Shown here: positions 34,077-42,559 of the stretch, one piece after another
How the letters are laid out: every line of letters begins with the position of its first letter
Numbering within the stretch: position 1 is the stretch's first letter
NCBI GenBank assembly: GCA_040754315.1
Contig: JBFMCS010000003.1
Span: 1 to 47,594 of the forward strand
Direction: 5' to 3'
DNA length: 47,594 nt
From: Bacillota bacterium
GTDB taxonomy: Bacteria; Bacillota; Sulfobacillia; DUSP01; JBFMCS01
Program-made: the position numbers and the translations under genes
The notes under the pieces: generated by a model
The model's database searches: none
What the model was told of the DNA's origin: nothing
What the model saw: the letters and a program-made list of their open reading frames with translations, nothing else

Positions 34077-34985
34077 ATGCGTCGAATGGAAATCTGCACG
34101 ATTTGCCCTCTTCACTTCGAAAGAATTCCCAATCGTATCTCAGAAGGGGTGAACTGCATAAACAAGTGTAACCTCTCGCTAGTGCAAATGGCCCCAACCC
34201 TGGGGGATATGCAACGAAACGCCTCCAGGATATCGGAGAGCATCAACACTATTGTCAGACAGCGTCCTGACACCAATCTGGTCGTCTTCCCGGAGCTGGC
34301 CCTGACGGGTTACGAGTGCGCAGACCTCTTCCCCCAGATTGCCCGGAGACCCGAAGCCAGCGGGGAAATAGGGCTCATCAGGGAAACCGCCAGGGAAAAG
34401 GGCATCTTCGTATTGCTGGGATACGCCGAGAAAGGAGGGGGCGAGCGGGTCCACAATTCGCTGCTTTTGATAGGAAGTGACGGGAACATAGCAGGGAATC
34501 ACCGAAAGGTTCATCTCCCCCCGGCGGAAAAGGGCGTGTTCACTCAGGGTGATGACTACTGCCTCTGCGAGACACCCCTTGGACGGGTAGGCCTTCTCAA
34601 CTGCTGGGACGCAGCCTTCCCCGAGGTCTCCCGCCTCTACGCGCTCTCAGAGGCAGACTTCCTGGTGGTAGCAGCTGCCTGGGAGGAACCCTATGATGAA
34701 CCCTGGGTCCTGTCGGTAAGAAGCCGTGCCCTGGACAATGGGCTGGCGGTGGCCGCCGTAAACCGCGTGGGCAAGGACAAAACCCTTTCCTTCTTCGGGC
34801 GGAGTCTCTTTTCCGATGCCATGGGCAAAGTGCTTCAGGAGGCGCCCGCGGGGAAGGAGTGTGTAATCCACCAGTCTCTGGATTTGGACTCTTACAGGAA
34901 ACAGCGAGAGACCTTTTCTTCACAGGTTCTCGAGCTCAGAAGCGATACATACAAACTGGAGCGTGTGATCACCAGAAAAGCCTGA
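34077..34985 (+). CDS. Carbon-nitrogen hydrolase (nitrilase superfamily amidase)
   Basis: 302 residues from ATG 34077, but family sequence begins only near residue 31 (CNLSLVQMAPTLGDMQRNAS). The true start may be later, for example GTG 34149; no start has a convincing ribosome site. The full triad is present: Glu in VVFPELALTGYE, Lys in NHRKVHLPPAEK and Cys in GLLNCWDAAFPE. The family includes N-carbamyl-beta-alanine and N-carbamoylputrescine amidases and glutaminase-type domains. The adjacent NCS1 permease suggests a nucleobase, hydantoin or ureide breakdown product as substrate, but that is inference. It is the first gene of a three-gene series. Confidence 0.82.
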   Translation: MRRMEICTICPLHFERIPNRISEGVNCINKCNLSLVQMAPTLGDMQRNASRISESINTIVRQRPDTNLVVFPELALTGYECADLFPQIARRPEASGEIGLIRETAREKGIFVLLGYAEKGGGERVHNSLLLIGSDGNIAGNHRKVHLPPAEKGVFTQGDDYCLCETPLGRVGLLNCWDAAFPEVSRLYALSEADFLVVAAAWEEPYDEPWVLSVRSRALDNGLAVAAVNRVGKDKTLSFFGRSLFSDAMGKVLQEAPAGKECVIHQSLDLDSYRKQRETFSSQVLELRSDTYKLERVITRKA

Positions 34986-35000
34986 AGGGAGGTAACCACA

Positions 35001-35213
35001 TTGGAGAGTCTGGAAGCCAAACTAAAGGGCAAGACCGGCATGGGAGAAAAAGAGGAAAAGGAACTCATAGAACGCATCGGCCTTCTGGAAGAGGAGATGT
35101 CCGCCAAGGGCAGGGTCGTTGAGGGCTTAAGCAGCACTGACTGGGTGCTTATGGGTGCCTTTTCCCTCGCTTCGCTAGTGTTGGTCCAAGTACTAAAGTC
35201 CGTAATCGTGTAA
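35001..35213 (+). CDS. 70-residue single-pass membrane protein with N-terminal coiled coil
   Basis: TTG 35001 follows GGGAGGT by seven bases. Residues 1-45 are charged and heptad-like (MGEKEEKELIERIGLLEEEM). Residues 47-66 form one membrane helix (DWVLMGAFSLASLVLVQVL). It lies 15 bases after the amidase and 25 bases before the NCS1 permease. I do not recognise a family; a small accessory subunit or regulator of the permease is a reasonable guess. Confidence 0.65.
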   Translation: MESLEAKLKGKTGMGEKEEKELIERIGLLEEEMSAKGRVVEGLSSTDWVLMGAFSLASLVLVQVLKSVIV

Positions 35214-35238
35214 GTCTGTCGCAAAGGAGGCGTAAACA

Positions 35239-36660
35239 ATGGCAAGCAAAGGAGAATCTACTGTCAATCGCGAGGCAATATTTGGTCTGTTGCCAGTAAC
35301 ACCCAAGGAACGGGAATTCACCTTCTACGACTTCGCCAATGTCAATGTGGGACTGGCCATCGCCACTTGGTGCTTCCTGATCGGCGGCACCATGGCATTC
35401 TTCGTGAACCTCACCGATGGTCTCCTGGCCGCACTCTTAGGCAATACCGTAGCGGTTATCATCATGGCTGCCGCAACGACCCTGCCATCGTGCAAGTACG
35501 GCCTGGAACAGTACACGGCACTGCGCAGCGTTTTCGGCACGCTGGGAACGAAAGTGGTATTCCTCGTTGTCGTACTTATTGTAGAATTCCTATGGGCAGC
35601 CATTCTTGCGGTGATGTTCGGAAAGGCCATGCAGAATGTCTATGTGGGGTTGACTGGATCAACTGAGGCAGGGCAAGTTCTGCTGATAGGGTTTGCGGTG
35701 CTAGCCATCTTGGTAAGCTGGTTCGTGGTTTGGAAGGGACCGGCCACAATCAGGTCCTTGAACAAGATAATTGCCCCGGGCCTGGCAATTATGATGGGCA
35801 TCATGATCTACCTTATGGTAAGGGAATTCGGCGCCGGGGGGCTTTTGGCTGCACCCCCACTGGATCCCCATCCTAACCGCTGGTGGAACTTCATGATCGC
35901 CTTTGAGCTGAACCTGGGAGCCGGTTTCTCATGGTGGCCCATAATGGGAGGCCTGGCGCGGCTTACCAAGAACGAACGCGCAGCCTTCTGGCCTAACATG
36001 ATCGGCATTAACCTGGCCGCCGTGGTCGGCACCATGGTGGGATTGGCCGCCGCCATCACCATTGGAACAAGCGATCCTACGCAGTGGATGATCCCCCTGG
36101 GAGGAGCAATCTTCGGCATCCTGGCGCTGGTCTTCGTTGCCTTCGCCAATGTGACATCCATTATGTCGCTGGCCTACGCCACTTGCCTGGCTATGAAGCA
36201 GGTCAAGGCCTTCCTGCTGATGGACTGGGGCAAGCTGACAGCGGTGTTCTTCCTCCCGGCAGCGGCCATCGTGTTCTTCCCCAATACGGTGTATGAGGGG
36301 TTCGGCAGTTTCCTGGCTGTATGCGCCACTTTCTTCGGCCCTCTCTCCGGCATTTACTTCGTGGACTACTTCCTCTTGAGGAAGCAAAGGCTCAGCCTGC
36401 GAAACATATACGACCTGTCCCCCCAGTCGGGCTACTACTTCTGGGGCGGGATTAACTGGGTTGCAGTGGTAGCCTTTGTGACCTCTATATGGGTCTACTA
36501 CCTGTTCCTTGACCCCATCACCTTCGAGAGCTCCGATATGTTCCTGCATTTCACGGCTTCCCTGCCGTCAACAGCCTACGCCATGCTGGCTTACTACGTA
36601 GTCATGAAGGCTGTGGCAGTACCCAAGAATGTGGGCTTCTATCTGACGCAAGGACGCTAA
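35239..36660 (+). CDS. NCS1-family nucleobase/cytosine-type permease
   Basis: 473 residues with about twelve membrane helices, normal for nucleobase:cation symporter-1 proteins. Family signs are the N-terminal REFTFYDFANVNVGLAIATW, ALLGNTVAVIIMAAATTLPS, the Tyr/Gly-rich KYGLEQYTALRSVFG, and FSWWPIMGGLARLTKNERAAFWP in the middle. It probably imports a purine, pyrimidine, hydantoin or allantoin-like compound with H+ or Na+. Start ATG 35239 has AAAGGAGG upstream. It is last in the amidase / small membrane protein / permease series and is followed by a strong terminator. Confidence 0.87.
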   Translation: MASKGESTVNREAIFGLLPVTPKEREFTFYDFANVNVGLAIATWCFLIGGTMAFFVNLTDGLLAALLGNTVAVIIMAAATTLPSCKYGLEQYTALRSVFGTLGTKVVFLVVVLIVEFLWAAILAVMFGKAMQNVYVGLTGSTEAGQVLLIGFAVLAILVSWFVVWKGPATIRSLNKIIAPGLAIMMGIMIYLMVREFGAGGLLAAPPLDPHPNRWWNFMIAFELNLGAGFSWWPIMGGLARLTKNERAAFWPNMIGINLAAVVGTMVGLAAAITIGTSDPTQWMIPLGGAIFGILALVFVAFANVTSIMSLAYATCLAMKQVKAFLLMDWGKLTAVFFLPAAAIVFFPNTVYEGFGSFLAVCATFFGPLSGIYFVDYFLLRKQRLSLRNIYDLSPQSGYYFWGGINWVAVVAFVTSIWVYYLFLDPITFESSDMFLHFTASLPSTAYAMLAYYVVMKAVAVPKNVGFYLTQGR

Positions 36661-36669
36661 GCCTCCCAT

Positions 36670-36710
36670 AGAAAACAGCCCCGTTGAACGGAGCTGTTTT
36701 CTCCTTTTTT
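36670..36710 (+). terminator. Strong bidirectional terminator
   Basis: AGAAAACAGC...GCTGTTTTCT stem with inner CCG/CGG pairing (36670-36702), followed by TTTTTT. The A-rich opposite side also lets it serve the convergent alcohol dehydrogenase. Confidence 0.9.
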
Positions 36711-36729
36711 ATGTGTGGGCGAGGGGTAT

Positions 36730-37902
36730 TCAGGCTCCCTCGTAGGTCTCCTCGATTACATGGATGAAACTCTCTCTCGTCATCTTCCTGGCATTGCCGG
36801 GAGTACCCAGGTTCTGCATGGCCACATCGGCTATGGTATCGAAGTCCTCTGGCCGGATACCTGTATCCTTCAGCTTGTGTATGTCCAGGGAGTTTGCCAT
36901 CTGCTTGACCGCCGTGACAGCGGCCTGGGCCGCCTCGGTAACCCCCATGTCCCCCGTGGCCACTCCCATGGCCTCGGCGATATCCGCGTAGCGGCGCGGG
37001 GCTGCAATAAGATTGTACTGCATCACATAGGGAAGGAAAATGGAATTGGCCACCCCGTGGGGAACATCGTGCAGCCCCCCTATGGCCTCAGCAAGGGAGT
37101 GCACGGCGGCCACATCGGAATTAGAAAAGGCTATCCCCGCCAGCAGGCTCCCGAGCATCATGTGTTCCCTGGCCTCCTGGTTATCGCCGTTGGCGTAGGC
37201 CGGCATTAGGTGTTCGTATATTAGGGCAATGGCCGGGAGCGCCAAAACATCTGACATGGGGTTGGCCAGAAGCGATGTGTAGGCCTCAATGGCATGGGTT
37301 AGAGCGTCCATTCCCGTGGAGGCCGTCAGATGGGAAGGCAATGATAGGGTCAGAAGCGGGTCAACTACGGCAACCGAGGGACAGATGAGCGGGCTGCCAA
37401 TGGCATCCTTGATATTGCGCTCCCCTGTGGTATTGGTAATGACCGCCCACATGGTTGCCTCACTGCCAGTCCCTGCTGTGGTGGGAACGGTAATCAAGGG
37501 CAGGCCCGGCTTCTTGACCTTGTAGAAGCCGAAATAGTCATGGACCTTGCCTGGGTTGGTAAAAAGCATTGAGATGGCCTTGGCTGCATCCATGGGGCTG
37601 CCTCCGCCGACAGCGATAATGAGGTCGGCCTCGTGTCTCTTGGCGACCTCCGCTCCTTCGTGGCAAGTTGAATCCCGCGGGTTGGGCTCAACCTTCGAAA
37701 ACACCTCAACCTTCATTCCTGCCTTCCTGAGGTCCTCAACAATGGGCTCAAGTAGGGGGCTTTTCTCGATGCCGCTGTCAGTCACAACCAAGGGCCTCGA
37801 GGCCCCCACAGAGCCTGCTTCATCTGCAAGCCTGCCAACTGCACCCTTGCCAAACTCGATGCGGGTGGGAGAGAAGAAAGTAAAGGCCTGGATGTTCTCC
37901 AT
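36730..37902 (-). CDS. Iron-containing (group III) alcohol dehydrogenase
   Basis: 390 residues, full length. The NAD(P)-binding motif is AVGGGSPMDAAKAISML, followed by VPTTAGTGSEATMWAVI. The metal site has TGMDALTHAIEAYTS with later His residues in AAVHSLAEAIGGLHDVPHGV. These enzymes interconvert alcohols and aldehydes (butanol/ethanol dehydrogenase, 1,3-propanediol dehydrogenase and so on); specificity cannot be read. Start ATG 37902 follows GAGGAGG. It has no operon partner; upstream lies IS110 debris. Confidence 0.9.
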   Translation of the reverse strand: MENIQAFTFFSPTRIEFGKGAVGRLADEAGSVGASRPLVVTDSGIEKSPLLEPIVEDLRKAGMKVEVFSKVEPNPRDSTCHEGAEVAKRHEADLIIAVGGGSPMDAAKAISMLFTNPGKVHDYFGFYKVKKPGLPLITVPTTAGTGSEATMWAVITNTTGERNIKDAIGSPLICPSVAVVDPLLTLSLPSHLTASTGMDALTHAIEAYTSLLANPMSDVLALPAIALIYEHLMPAYANGDNQEAREHMMLGSLLAGIAFSNSDVAAVHSLAEAIGGLHDVPHGVANSIFLPYVMQYNLIAAPRRYADIAEAMGVATGDMGVTEAAQAAVTAVKQMANSLDIHKLKDTGIRPEDFDTIADVAMQNLGTPGNARKMTRESFIHVIEETYEGA

Positions 37903-38204
37903 TTAAGTAACCTCCTCGCAGGTTAAAGCAGTAATGAAGGTAACCCTCAGGGAAGAGGGAATACCTGGGTAGGGCTGTGCCTGGGAGAGAGCCACAACCT
38001 CCTGGCAGTGCGACTGCCTACCAAAGACTGCTCCCCCAGGGAGATGCCCTGCCGCCAGACGATCGAAAGGGCGTAGTGCACAAAGCACCGATTCCACGAG
38101 GCCATCGCGGCGGCTTGGGTTGCCCGAGTTCCCTGAAGGAGTGAGATCGATGCGACCAACACGACATATGTCTTCTAGAGGACGAGTCAAATAACGCCCA
38201 GTTT
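37903..38204. other. Intergenic sequence, possibly IS110 flank
   Basis: No credible gene. It contains a small perfect hairpin, GGCAGT-GCG-ACTGCC (38004-38018). Because the IS110 transposase remnant begins right after it, part of this stretch may be the element's left end. Confidence 0.35.
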
Positions 38205-38600
38205 GTAGCCGTGCCAATTCCCCTGAGGGCTTGGATGAACTTGCTAGGCCTCTTGGCCGAAGGCTACGCCGTTTACACTGTCAAACCCAAGATTGTTGAC
38301 CGCTACAGAGACCCGTTACACGCCTTCTGGCTCCAAGGATGACAGTAAGATCCTTGGTCTTGGCAAGTATCCTCAAGACCGATAGGGCTCGGCATAGGCC
38401 TGTGCGGGCCGATAGTGAACATTTACGACAACTACGCTTTCTATGCCAGGACCGCCAAGGTTTGGTGCATAGCAAGACCATGCTGATAAACCAACTCACC
38501 GCCTGCCTAAAGGCCTACTACCCCAGAGCTCGAGAACTTGGTAAAATCTCATCCTGACAGTGAGATGTTCCTCACTATCATCGAGCATATCCGTGCTGTT
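38205..38600 (+). mobile_element. IS110-family transposase remnant (central part, frameshifted)
   Basis: One frame gives MNLLGLLAEGYAVYTVKPKI then VDRYRDPLHAFW near 38233-38330. After a frameshift the second gives LVLASILKTDRARHRP, DSEHLRQLRFLCQDRQGLVH and KTMLINQLTACLKAYYPRAR to 38557. This matches the middle of IS110 transposases. The N-terminal DEDD domain and the C-terminal part are missing. Confidence 0.72.
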
Positions 38601-39149
38601 GAGCTGGATCCCTGGAATGTGCTACATCGCCGCGGAAACCTCCCAGAACCTTTTCGTGGCACAACGCATTGGCCAATACCTGGATTAGAATAAGGGCGTC
38701 TTGGGTTTTGCTGGTCTTGCCTGTTCCCTTTGCTCGCGCTCCTGCCCTTGTCGGTAAGGACCTCGTTCACAGCAACCGGCCAGCATTTAGATTTAGCTTC
38801 ACTTTGATACCTGGAGATCCCTTTGTTGATAATTACAAATTGAAGGGTTTGCCCTTCCAGGGGTGGCGCCTTTGGCCTGGCGCCTGCAGCATCTCACCTT
38901 GCTAGGTAATTAAGGTGGGGATTTTTCTTGGCCGAAAATAGGGAATTCCTAATGGCCAAGGAAGTCTGCTCGGGTGTACGCCAGATCCCTGTTTGTGAGT
39001 GAAACCCAGGCAGCCTGATCGGGACAACATTGCCCAGGTCTCCATGCGTAGGCAGCCTGGACCACGAACACCCCGGACGTGACAGGTTATCCTGAGGGTC
39101 CTGTCCAGTCCATGGAAGGCAAGAACGCTATCTTGCTGATGCCTCAAAC
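38601..39149. other. Degraded intergenic DNA downstream of the ATPase operon
   Basis: Only short frames with no recognisable motifs on either strand. It is probably leftover mobile-element sequence; the first 90 bases may still belong to the IS110 remnant. Confidence 0.35.
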
Positions 39150-39166
39150 CAGCCGGCCGCCGGCTG
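39150..39166 (-). terminator. GC-rich hairpin after the ATPase/helicase operon
   Basis: CAGCCGGC-G-GCCGGCTG on the minus strand followed by GTTTG, about 45 bases after the last stop of the operon. The T-tract is weak. Confidence 0.5.
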
Positions 39167-39208
39167 AATACTAACGCGCTTTTCCTTACTCGAACAACTC
39201 ACCAAGGG

Positions 39209-40417
39209 TTATGCCCATGAGACCTCCTCATCTACATGTTCGTACTCTTCCACTAGGTCACTCACATTGAGAATGGGATCCTCGTTGTACTGCAGGAGAT
39301 GATCCAGCCACTGTATACCCGCGCGTATCCGAGTCCTGAGCTTCGTGTCCCGGGCTGGGAAGACCTCAAGGATTCGTTCCAGCAGTTCTCTGCCGTTAAG
39401 TGGTGGGGTCCAACCGTAAGCCTTTGAATGGGCGGAGACTATCTGTTCCATGACGCCGGCGAGTTGTTCCTCTGACAGGGGCAACAGCGCCTCAGCCTCA
39501 ACCATCTTGTCAAGGACCTCATCAGTGTGCTGGGCTTCCTCCACTAATCCCCGGGTTCTCAGCCACTCAGACGCCATCGCGCTATCATTCAGGCGGTCCA
39601 GGACATCGGGGAAAAAGCTCGTGGCTACTGTGAAAACGCTCAGGGTACTCGCCAGGCCACCCTTGGGAGAAAGGAACCTATTGATGTTAGCATAGGACCT
39701 TGCCCGGGCACCAGCGCCCAGTTTCCCAATTAGTTCCGCTTCGTCTATAAGCAGCACCCACCCCCTGTACCCCCTTAACCGGGCCAGTGCATCCACCATG
39801 CGAAAGTAATCCCAGGTATCAGAGGAGGCCGTGAACCTGCTTAGTTTCAGTGTTTCGTGGAAGTTGAGTCTGTGAATTGCCTTGAGATCCTGCGCCCTCA
39901 TGAATTCCCCAGCCAAGTCTTGATAGAGCCCGTAAGAGGCATCGGTGTATTGACCCTCTATGTAGTTCCGGAGCACCGCGGCTATCTTAGGGTGAAGGTT
40001 TGACTCAGCAAAACCTAGGATTTCCCCTGCCTCCTGGCTGCCGCCACGCACATCGGAGATCAGTTGTTCGATGCCGGGCTGGCTCGAACCGGGCAAGTAG
40101 GTTCCGGCTATAACCTTGGGATAAACCCTGTAAAACTTGTCAAAGGGTGTCTCCTTACTCAATATGATGAGGCTGACTACACACTCTTCTCTCAGTGCCA
40201 TATCCCAGATGGCATGCAACAGGTGGGTCTTACCTTCTCCATAATTGGCTTTGACGAAGATGGCTTGGCTGCCACGGGACCTCAGGCTCTGTATCTCATC
40301 ACGCACCTTTTCCAGGAGCCGCTCCCTACCCATGGGAAAACGACTGGCCACGCGGCGGGAAGGTACTCCCGATCGAAAGCTCTCAATGATGAGCCTCTGC
40401 TCTTGCTGGTCCTTCAT
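39209..40417 (-). CDS. P-loop ATPase resembling BrxD/DUF2791 (ATPase B of the four-gene system)
   Basis: 402 residues. The N-terminal SFRSGVPSRRVASRFPMGRE leads into Walker A KANYGEGKTHLLHA (58-64) and Walker B GWVLLIDEAELIG (D225-E226). The 'GEGKTHLL' loop, the early arginine-rich segment and the overall length resemble the ATP-binding proteins annotated as DUF2791/BrxD in BREX-type phage-defence loci, which are distant Orc1/Cdc6-type AAA proteins. Start ATG 40417 has AAGGAGG upstream and overlaps the previous stop as ATGA, so it is made together with ATPase A. It is the last gene of the operon. Confidence 0.8.
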   Translation of the reverse strand: MKDQQEQRLIIESFRSGVPSRRVASRFPMGRERLLEKVRDEIQSLRSRGSQAIFVKANYGEGKTHLLHAIWDMALREECVVSLIILSKETPFDKFYRVYPKVIAGTYLPGSSQPGIEQLISDVRGGSQEAGEILGFAESNLHPKIAAVLRNYIEGQYTDASYGLYQDLAGEFMRAQDLKAIHRLNFHETLKLSRFTASSDTWDYFRMVDALARLRGYRGWVLLIDEAELIGKLGAGARARSYANINRFLSPKGGLASTLSVFTVATSFFPDVLDRLNDSAMASEWLRTRGLVEEAQHTDEVLDKMVEAEALLPLSEEQLAGVMEQIVSAHSKAYGWTPPLNGRELLERILEVFPARDTKLRTRIRAGIQWLDHLLQYNEDPILNVSDLVEEYEHVDEEVSWA

Positions 40418-41604
40418 GGCTGCTGCCTCCTTGTCTTATCCAGCACCATACTCATAGTCATGCGTACGGGGGAAACGCTGCCCGCTGGGTCGATGCCACC
40501 CAACTCGTCCAGGATCTCACCTCGCAGGGGTGGGGGCGCCCCGACAAGGTCTAGCACATTGCTGGCGATCTGGGCAAGGCATGCCCGGCCACTTTGTTGC
40601 CAGGCGTGGTCGAGGTCTATCAAGTCGGCAAATCTGTTGAACTTCTCGGAACGCACCTCGTTCTGCAGTCGCATCCAAAGGGCCTCATATGAACGGATCC
40701 CCCTGGACTGGTCCTCCACAATCTCCCTGCGTCCGGAGAGAATCAGGAAAAAGCCTCTCACGCTGTCCACTTCATCCACTACCTGTCGCAGGCTCTCATA
40801 GAACTCATCCCTCTTGGTGCGGGTATACTTTGCGCCGTGTTCAGGGTGCTTTTCCGTGACCTGGTGGACGTCATCAATTGCCAAGAGAACCCCCTTAACG
40901 TTCGCCTTCGGCAGGAAGTGAAGCAAGGACCTGAACACCAACCGCGCACTGTAGCGATCGATGGCCTTCCGAATACCAATCGTGTTGCGTTCGCGAGCCG
41001 GGACATAATCGCCCTTGAGCCACCTGTCCAAGGTGGAGCGCACCTCGGCGCCAAGGGAATGGACACCTAAATCGTCGCTGGCAAGGAGGAGTATGGCCGT
41101 GGCAAGAGACCGGTCCATGTCCAAGTCGCCGAAGAGGTCTTCCGCGAGTCTATCCTTGATCTCCCTGCGAACAACGGAGCCCTCCCTCCCATGAGATACA
41201 GCCCATTCCAGAAAGGCCACGTCATGCCTGTCATAGGCATACCCCAGCCTGCTCAGGAGGGCACCCGTATAGTGTCTAATCAGGGTCCCGGTATTGACAC
41301 CCTTCATGATCTGGCGGTAGATCTGGTCAAAGGAGAACAACGGCATTTCCTGGGCGCTCACTACCTGGGCCATGTACCCCCGGTTTCTGGCCTGGGAGGC
41401 GAGGTACCTGATGAAGTGAGACTTCCCACAACCCTTTCGCCCGGTGATGAGCTTGAGCTTGGAGCCTCCCTCAGCCAGGTAGGTATCGAGGTAGCGATCA
41501 CACAGAAACCTTGCCTGCCCCAGAGGGTCCACGAAGGTTTTGTGGAGCAGATCAGCATCATCCGGGGGTCCGTCTGGAGACAGGGCCAGAAGAAGGGTAT
41601 TCAC
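40414..41604 (-). CDS. Second P-loop ATPase (ATPase A of the four-gene system)
   Basis: 396 residues. Residues 21-40 (HKTFVDPLGQARFLCDRYLD) precede Walker A ITGRKGCGKSHFIRYLA (55-62). Walker B is GVLLAIDDVHQVTEKH (D244-D245). A following strand (GFFLILSGRREIVED) could be sensor 1, and an Arg-rich segment ends the core. It is of the same size and general plan as ATPase B but clearly different in sequence, so the two probably form a hetero-oligomer rather than a recent duplicate. Its GTG start at 41604 overlaps the previous stop as GTGA. Confidence 0.78.
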   Translation of the reverse strand: MNTLLLALSPDGPPDDADLLHKTFVDPLGQARFLCDRYLDTYLAEGGSKLKLITGRKGCGKSHFIRYLASQARNRGYMAQVVSAQEMPLFSFDQIYRQIMKGVNTGTLIRHYTGALLSRLGYAYDRHDVAFLEWAVSHGREGSVVRREIKDRLAEDLFGDLDMDRSLATAILLLASDDLGVHSLGAEVRSTLDRWLKGDYVPARERNTIGIRKAIDRYSARLVFRSLLHFLPKANVKGVLLAIDDVHQVTEKHPEHGAKYTRTKRDEFYESLRQVVDEVDSVRGFFLILSGRREIVEDQSRGIRSYEALWMRLQNEVRSEKFNRFADLIDLDHAWQQSGRACLAQIASNVLDLVGAPPPLRGEILDELGGIDPAGSVSPVRMTMSMVLDKTRRQQP

Positions 41605-42419
41605 TTTTCATCCACCTCTTGTACCTCCAGATAGCCGAGGTATTCGGTGCCGGTATGACTGGGCACCGCCATTGCGTTCGCGGCCGAGCGCACATTGCCA
41701 AAGATCAAGCGCCTGTTGTTCCAGACTAGGTTGGAACTGTCTCTTAGGCGATACAGGTCGAAGGCGAAGAGCCGTTCTGAATACCCTGAACGCCCTTTAA
41801 GCAGGGTAAGCACTTGGTATATCCTCTTTAGGCGAACCTGCCTCATCGGGCGACCCTTGGTTTGAACGCTCTCAGAGACCAGGAGATCGTAGGCCCTGAG
41901 GAGGGCAGACATGAACTGGCCCTCGTTCAACCGGCTCCTCATGAGCCTATCCAGTTCTCTCCGTATAGTGGAAGCCAGTGACACGGGGTCTAGGGCCCGG
42001 TTCACCCTGTTGTTCAAGAGGACCTGCTCCTCAGCCAGGGATATGCGGATTTCGAAGGGAAACACTTCGTAGCTGGGGAAGATACCTTCAACACGAAGAT
42101 CCAGCCTTTCGCAAGCTGCCTCAAAGACCTGTGCGTAGTCATGCTCTGGAATGTCGGTGAGGTTGAACCTAGAAACCGCATCCTCAAGGGCCTTCATGTG
42201 CTCCAGATAAGCAGTGACTGGTGCCTTGGAGGCTGCAAGGTGCCGCCTTAAGGCCGGAAGGTCAAGGACCTCTGAGGCTTGGAGGGCGTTCTTGGCGTTC
42301 TTCCCGAGGCTTTGTTGTGCCTTGCGAAGGCAATCCGCGACAGCCCTAATGTATTGCACATCACGCAGCCAGCCGGTGTCACCTGTTGATGGAGCCTTGG
42401 TCTCAGGGGCTATTTCCAT
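41601..42419 (-). CDS. Uncharacterised helical protein of the four-gene system
   Basis: 272 residues from ATG 42419 (GAGGAGG seven bases upstream; the frame is open to 42452). I recognise no domain. The N-terminal half is rich in predicted helix (IRAVADCLRKAQQSLGKNAK, LPALRRHLAASKAPV). The middle has FPFEIRISLAEEQVLLNNRV and STIRRELDRLMRSRLNEGQF. The C-terminus has a beta-rich stretch (LFAFDLYRLRDSSNLVWNN). No catalytic motif is obvious. Its place between the helicase and the two ATPases, with a 4-base overlap with ATPase A, suggests a structural or DNA-recognition subunit. Confidence 0.75.
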   Translation of the reverse strand: MEIAPETKAPSTGDTGWLRDVQYIRAVADCLRKAQQSLGKNAKNALQASEVLDLPALRRHLAASKAPVTAYLEHMKALEDAVSRFNLTDIPEHDYAQVFEAACERLDLRVEGIFPSYEVFPFEIRISLAEEQVLLNNRVNRALDPVSLASTIRRELDRLMRSRLNEGQFMSALLRAYDLLVSESVQTKGRPMRQVRLKRIYQVLTLLKGRSGYSERLFAFDLYRLRDSSNLVWNNRRLIFGNVRSAANAMAVPSHTGTEYLGYLEVQEVDEK

Positions 42420-42483
42420 GATATTACCTCCTCGGCAGATTTCTAGGTTCATCCTCCATAATACATCCCGCGCCTCTTCCGGG

Positions 42484-42507
42484 AAGGAGGAGGTACTCGT
42501 CCTCCTT
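42484..42507. repeat. 8-bp hairpin between helicase and downstream operon genes
   Basis: AAGGAGGA-N8-TCCTCCTT in the 140-base gap between the helicase stop and the next gene. On the minus-strand transcript it pairs a ribosome-site-like AAGGAGG, so it could set relative expression of the two halves of the operon or mark an internal processing point. Confidence 0.4.
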
Positions 42508-42559
42508 ATGCGCTGTCACTCAGTTCTTGGGTAATTAGCCGGAAACCCTCCCCTTCCCT

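Noticed and set aside
37903-38217. 104-codon minus-strand ORF upstream of the alcohol dehydrogenase
   Set aside because: No motif and no ribosome site; it overlaps probable IS110 flank.
38870-38900. GGCGCC direct repeats as a transposon end
   Set aside because: Too short and not paired with a matching end elsewhere.
38902-39147. 81-codon minus-strand ORF
   Set aside because: Possibly degraded mobile-element sequence but no diagnostic motif could be read.
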